64,000 nucleotides of DNA from Fluviicola taffensis DSM 16823 (GTDB taxonomy: Bacteria; Bacteroidota; Bacteroidia; Flavobacteriales_D; Crocinitomicaceae), in contig NC_015321.1 of the NCBI RefSeq assembly GCF_000194605.1, positions 744,001 through 808,000 of the forward strand. Reading direction: 5' to 3'. Below, in pieces: positions 59,612-64,000 of this stretch (the stretch's first letter is position 1; each line of letters opens with the position of its first letter). Both the position numbers and the translations under genes were made by a program. The notes under the pieces are model-generated. The model was not told the DNA's origin. It worked only from the letters and a program-made list of their open reading frames with translations, and searched no databases.

Positions 59612-62600
59612 TTAAATAGTTTCTAAATCGACTTGTCTCATTCCACCAAAGAACTTAACAATACGTTCTCCAACTCCTGGAACATCCACATGAATCAAGT
59701 AAACTCCACTTGCAATTGGAACTCCGATAGAATTCTTCAAATCCCAGTCAATCGTTGTTACTGGATTGTCTTTCTTATACTGACGAATCATTTTTCCACT
59801 CACGTTGTAGATTGTTACCGTACACTGATCAGGTAAGTTCACAATTTTAACACGCGTATCAACTCTGTTTCGCTCGTATTCAGAAAATGCATAGTAAGGA
59901 TTTGGAACGACATTGATTAAATCCAATGCGCTTGCCAAAGCATCTCTACTTCCTGTCGTGGTTTGTAAATCATTCATCGACCAAGAATACATTGGTTTTC
60001 CACCATTAAGTCCCGTTGCTGTAAAATCAGCATATTGCTTGTTTACTCGCAATTTCAATCGTGCTGTGGACTCCAAAACGCTATGACCTGGTGCTGTAAT
60101 CGTGTTAGCAATCCACATCAAACTTGTATACAATTTCTTGTAGGAAGTATTTGTTGCTATTTGGAATTGATCGTAAACCCACGTGTTCGTGCCATCGTAA
60201 TAAGGACAACCCTCATTGTTGATGTTTACTCCAAATACCCAAATCGGTTGGTTACCTCCATTTACATACAACCCATTTCCGTCTGTCTGTCTGCTTGATG
60301 GATTCCAAACCATGTCTGCTCCATTGTCTCCTCCTAAGAACGAATTCTCTCCAAAAGCCATGTGCAAACGTGCGCCTGTTTCCAAATCAATTGCATAACC
60401 TGGGAACCAACCCATACCTGTAGTTGGAGTTCCGTCAGGATTTCCATTCTTGTCTACTGATGCGGATGCCCGAGGACGACCTGGTAAACCTCCTCCTTGA
60501 TTCAAATTCGCATCGCGACCTAGTTCTACAACCACACAACGAGTCCATTTTGTCTTATCTGGAGTCATAACGATATCTACGCTAGGTAACGATTTGATCG
60601 ATGCATTAGTACGAGCAATCGGTATTCCTCCATAATTTGTCGGATAAGCCAATGGCATGAAATCACATTGGTAACCTGTCAACTTGTGTGGACCTACTCC
60701 CCCACCCAATAATTTGTTGTACTTCTCCTTTGGATCAAGACCTATCTCATCGGAGAAACAACATGGATTCAAATAACTCGCGCCTCCCCAAGTATCACAA
60801 TCTGTTGCTTGAACAGGGGCATAAGTCCCCGTTCGTAACCAGTTTCGTGGTGTCAAGGATGCATCATCTTCTACAAAATCCAACCACCGCTTTGTGGAAT
60901 CTGAATACGAAATCGACGAAGACAAGGGATCTGTGTACAAATAAAAAGCTGAATTAGGTGCTACAGGGTAGTAGTACTTATCTTGGAAAATCTCAATCGA
61001 AACTCCCCATTTGGGAACTACCTGCTCATTCCCTTGTTTAATCGTTACATCAGATGTTACGGAATCCAATAAATTACCCCCTTCTGTATCATACCTGTTA
61101 ATAACCCAACTAGATGTGTCAATTCCTTTAATCTCGGTAATTCCATTTCCTGAAACACCAACATAATTACGGAATTTACACTCAAAGTAACCGCCTACAA
61201 CATTCAAGGGATCAACAACTTTCACATTGATTGGACCGCCATTGTAGTCATACTCCAATTTATCTTTGAAGCCATTAGCTACAATCGCATCCTCAGATGC
61301 TGTTGTTAATTCCAAGGATCTAGAACCATTTCCTGTTCCGTCTAGACGCGTAATACGTGGCGTTTGACCATAGATAGAATTTGCTATAGATCCGCCCGCT
61401 TCTGGTGCTATCTTATGAGGAACCGCTGGAATTCCTTGCAACGTAGATCCATCTGCATTAATACGTGAACGTAAGTATGGTTTTTTCTGCCCATCTAAAT
61501 ATTGGGCATCACTTGGATCATATGCTTTATAACTATTGTAACCATAAGCTACTGCGATATAGTAATACGTTTTAAAGTTAACTAAGCGGCGATCTCCTGC
61601 AGCAAATAAATCCTCTGTAACTCTAAAGGTATGCTTGATCCCTGCATCAGTACCATTTACTTTCTCTACTGGGAATGAATAACCTAGTTGCTCATCAAAT
61701 TCAAAGTTAATCAAGCGTTTTACTCCATTTTTAATATCACACTGTGCTACTAAACGTGCAAACTGATCATCATCCAAATCTGTAATACCTACCTGAGCAT
61801 CTTTCAATTGATAAATTTGGTAACCTTCAAATCGATAGTCTTTGTCGTAAATAATTGGATTGCCATTTGGCAAGGTATCTCCAGGTCCATTAGGATCAAC
61901 GATTCCAATTAAATCTGTCTCGGTATATCCCTCCTTGAAATTATTGGACGTATTTGGATTATCTAACATGATAATCAACTCATTCCCCATTTCTTGGAAA
62001 GTCATTACAGGTGCTGTTGGTGGTTCCAAGATACGGAAACACAAATCAAACAATGCTTGTGCTTTTGTATCTGCCGTTTTTAGAGCATTCACGGAAGAGA
62101 AAATCTGTCCCTGAAAGCTTCTTCCATAAACAATCCCTACCGTAATGTTATTTACCGCTCCTGGTTTTAAAGTAAATGGTCCTGCTGACTGTACAAAACG
62201 ACGGTCACCAGATGGGTTTGATGTTGAATTCAATCCACATGGCTCAAATTCAGACCAGCTCGCTCCTGGATCTTGACCCTCTGTTGCCCAATGCAAAGTA
62301 TCTGAATCTGCTGGGAACATATAATTTGTTCGGATTGTTGAAGAAACACATGGAGCGCCTGGGAAACCTGTACCTCCATAATACAATGGATCTCCTAACT
62401 GCCACAATCCTTGCATATAATTGTAATACTGAACAGAAGATGTTGGATCTGCTTGCCCTATTGGTGCAAGATTCCCTGTATAAATCGTAAAGTTACGCAT
62501 ACCGTAGCGCTCATTATCAGCAATTCCATCACCATAACCTAGTCCAAGTCCTCTGTAAACGATACCCGTATCCAATAATGCCTGAGATACAGTTGGACTA

Positions 62601-63823
62601 ACCCATTTATTTGAAATAGAGTCAAATACAGGCCCCACATTATCTCGCCCATCTGCATCTTGATAAGGACCTTCGAAAAAGTCAACACCAATTGCCGGAG
62701 GATTTTGTCCAAAACCTGGACGACCTCCATTTGGTTCGTCAAGCAAATCACCATTATACATGTAACTCAATCCACGTGTTACATCACAACCAGCATAATC
62801 ATCTGCATTATTTCCTAAATCTGCATCAATGTATTGGGAGAAGTAAGTATTATACAAGGTTTGTGTACCTCGGTTGATCAACTCGTAGTTATAGAAAGTC
62901 ATTTTATTGATCTCATCATCTGTTGCAAATGCAAAAGCCTGAGCATGAATTTCCATTCCAATTGGTTCACCCTGTGATTCCGTATGACTATTTCCTTGGT
63001 CATTAAATACCCACCAATTGGTAACGTCACCAAACAAGGTAACACGTCTATCCGCTCCACATTGAACGTCATTACGTCCTAAGATATCATCGTACCAAGG
63101 ATATTCACCATCTGAAGGCTCATAAACAAAGTCATCATCTAAATCCTTGAAAGGAGCCAAAAATTGATCTTCACCTAAACTTGCATTTCCATTTCCTGGC
63201 CATGCATTGATTTGAGCCAAGGTTTCATTGGATGGTTCTGGACAATCACCCGTCGTACATTCATTCCAAACAATAAATCCGATTACTCCAGCTTTAGTAA
63301 TTGTGAAAATGTTGTCATACAAGAGACAGCTTTCTGGTGTAATCGCACCAACACCAGAATTACGTGTTGTAGCATCACCTTGAGGAACATTCGGATTGAA
63401 ATTACCAGTCCCAAAATTCACTGTTAACGGACCAGGCCAAAAATCATTTCCTTCGTTTCGGAATTTAACTGCCGCCAATTTTAGTTGACCATTAATGTTT
63501 TTCCCTCCCATCCACAATGCTCCAGCATAAATTACTGTAACAGCTGTTTCACTTCCTTTTTTCTTAGGAACAGTATAAGTAGCAAGGTTATTTGATCGGT
63601 CTAAGAACAACAAACCTCCAGTTTCCAAACGACAACTAACGTCGTTAAAATCCATTACTTTGCTGTAATTAGCAGGTGCACAATTGGCAGCCTTTGTTGT
63701 TACTGTGGGCTTCGGTTTACCACCTGATTTCCCACTTTTCTCAAAATCATAATTGTATGCGCTGGCTTCGCCAACGAAACACATCGTAATTGCAAGAGAT
63801 AAGTATTTAAATGTTCGTTTCAT
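59612..63823 (-). CDS. Giant secreted protein with type IX sorting domain
   Basis: A 1403-residue exported protein (signal peptide to about 22, GEASA). The mature part is rich in Asn, Gly, Asp and Tyr with long strand-rich segments. Several Asp-rich acidic stretches, such as DLDDDFVYEPSDGEY and AQYIDADLGNNADDYAGCD, may bind calcium. I see no enzyme motif. Near the C-terminus, LINVVPNPYYAFSEYERNRVDTRVKIVNLP, CTVTIYNVSGKMIRQY and DLKNSIGVPIASGVYLIHV form a Por-secretion/FlgD-like sorting domain. The product should reach the cell surface by the type IX system. Its role (adhesion, matrix) is inferred. Confidence 0.8.
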   Translation of the reverse strand: MKRTFKYLSLAITMCFVGEASAYNYDFEKSGKSGGKPKPTVTTKAANCAPANYSKVMDFNDVSCRLETGGLLFLDRSNNLATYTVPKKKGSETAVTVIYAGALWMGGKNINGQLKLAAVKFRNEGNDFWPGPLTVNFGTGNFNPNVPQGDATTRNSGVGAITPESCLLYDNIFTITKAGVIGFIVWNECTTGDCPEPSNETLAQINAWPGNGNASLGEDQFLAPFKDLDDDFVYEPSDGEYPWYDDILGRNDVQCGADRRVTLFGDVTNWWVFNDQGNSHTESQGEPIGMEIHAQAFAFATDDEINKMTFYNYELINRGTQTLYNTYFSQYIDADLGNNADDYAGCDVTRGLSYMYNGDLLDEPNGGRPGFGQNPPAIGVDFFEGPYQDADGRDNVGPVFDSISNKWVSPTVSQALLDTGIVYRGLGLGYGDGIADNERYGMRNFTIYTGNLAPIGQADPTSSVQYYNYMQGLWQLGDPLYYGGTGFPGAPCVSSTIRTNYMFPADSDTLHWATEGQDPGASWSEFEPCGLNSTSNPSGDRRFVQSAGPFTLKPGAVNNITVGIVYGRSFQGQIFSSVNALKTADTKAQALFDLCFRILEPPTAPVMTFQEMGNELIIMLDNPNTSNNFKEGYTETDLIGIVDPNGPGDTLPNGNPIIYDKDYRFEGYQIYQLKDAQVGITDLDDDQFARLVAQCDIKNGVKRLINFEFDEQLGYSFPVEKVNGTDAGIKHTFRVTEDLFAAGDRRLVNFKTYYYIAVAYGYNSYKAYDPSDAQYLDGQKKPYLRSRINADGSTLQGIPAVPHKIAPEAGGSIANSIYGQTPRITRLDGTGNGSRSLELTTASEDAIVANGFKDKLEYDYNGGPINVKVVDPLNVVGGYFECKFRNYVGVSGNGITEIKGIDTSSWVINRYDTEGGNLLDSVTSDVTIKQGNEQVVPKWGVSIEIFQDKYYYPVAPNSAFYLYTDPLSSSISYSDSTKRWLDFVEDDASLTPRNWLRTGTYAPVQATDCDTWGGASYLNPCCFSDEIGLDPKEKYNKLLGGGVGPHKLTGYQCDFMPLAYPTNYGGIPIARTNASIKSLPSVDIVMTPDKTKWTRCVVVELGRDANLNQGGGLPGRPRASASVDKNGNPDGTPTTGMGWFPGYAIDLETGARLHMAFGENSFLGGDNGADMVWNPSSRQTDGNGLYVNGGNQPIWVFGVNINNEGCPYYDGTNTWVYDQFQIATNTSYKKLYTSLMWIANTITAPGHSVLESTARLKLRVNKQYADFTATGLNGGKPMYSWSMNDLQTTTGSRDALASALDLINVVPNPYYAFSEYERNRVDTRVKIVNLPDQCTVTIYNVSGKMIRQYKKDNPVTTIDWDLKNSIGVPIASGVYLIHVDVPGVGERIVKFFGGMRQVDLETI

Positions 63824-64000
63824 AGTAATATTTTTTACTTGGAAATTAATTTGCCCCCCTTTAAAATATTAAGTTCACATGTAAAGAATGGGTTAGATTC
63901 TCTCATATTATGATGAACGCAAACAATGGAAAAATGGTTGGTGAAATTCAAGATAATTCGTCTAAATATATGCAAGCTAAAATAGAGGTCTGTGCAAGTT

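Noticed and set aside
63910-64000. Open frame from ATG running off the right edge on the plus strand
   Set aside because: Thirty codons without a stop (MMNANNGKMV...) could be chance in this length. No promoter or signal is visible, and it lies in the upstream region of the divergent secreted-protein gene.

Overview
The window reads as a chromosomal segment of an AT-rich Bacteroidota, most likely a member of the Flavobacteriales. I infer this from three things. It carries type IX secretion parts and cargo (a PorP/SprF-type protein, an OmpA-like lipoprotein partner, a 1403-residue sorting-domain protein). Many genes are preceded by the Bacteroidota promoter element TAnnTTTG with almost no Shine-Dalgarno sequences. 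The paralogue types (Smr-less MutS2-like protein, Tgt without the zinc cysteines, SSF-histidine kinase next to Acs) are those I know from this phylum. Fluviicola or another Crocinitomicaceae would fit, but I cannot prove the genus.

Layout. 1-4.0 kb: a clipped minus-strand gene at the left edge, a fatty-acid hydroxylase-like protein, a methyltransferase, a DUF1304 fusion, then aroQ and a XerC/D recombinase head to head. 4.0-8.8 kb: a helix-turn-helix-like protein, rimO, lgt and trhO. 8.8-9.5 kb: a four-helix-bundle gene sitting between two arrays of 7-bp repeats. 9.5-18.8 kb: a secreted amidotransferase-fold protein, dnaB, a beta-barrel protein, xth, a double-hairpin REP-like element, a MutS2-like ATPase, a POT transporter and two lipoproteins. 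18.9-25 kb: tgt-lptF/G-barrel operon, glycosyltransferase and ECF sigma factor. 25-31 kb: acyl-CoA ligase, a candidate sRNA, and a three-gene overlapping operon. 31-38.2 kb: purL, rsmG, a sorting-domain pseudogene, small proteins, a solo InsA-like DNA-binding protein, and an MHS-type transporter.

38.6-42.6 kb is an accessory island of small unknown genes. It has a compact structured RNA candidate closed by a 12-bp stem and followed by a terminator. It also has an XRE regulator with two matching palindromic operators in front of a divergent envelope-protein operon, and an IS1595-type transposase coupled to a small passenger gene. 43-49.7 kb is a minus-strand cluster (porin, small membrane protein, SSF transporter-histidine kinase, receiver, acetyl-CoA synthetase) that looks like one acetate/short-chain acid uptake, sensing and activation module. 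50-59.5 kb holds lipoproteins, the PorP/OmpA pair, an acyltransferase, two convergent SGNH hydrolases, a HIT protein and greA. The window closes with the giant secreted protein.

I found no rRNA, tRNA, CRISPR array or prophage. The strongest candidates for something undescribed are the heptamer-bounded four-helix-bundle unit, the double-hairpin element at 14.3-14.4 kb, the structured RNA at 38.6-38.9 kb, and the XRE-controlled envelope operon beside it.
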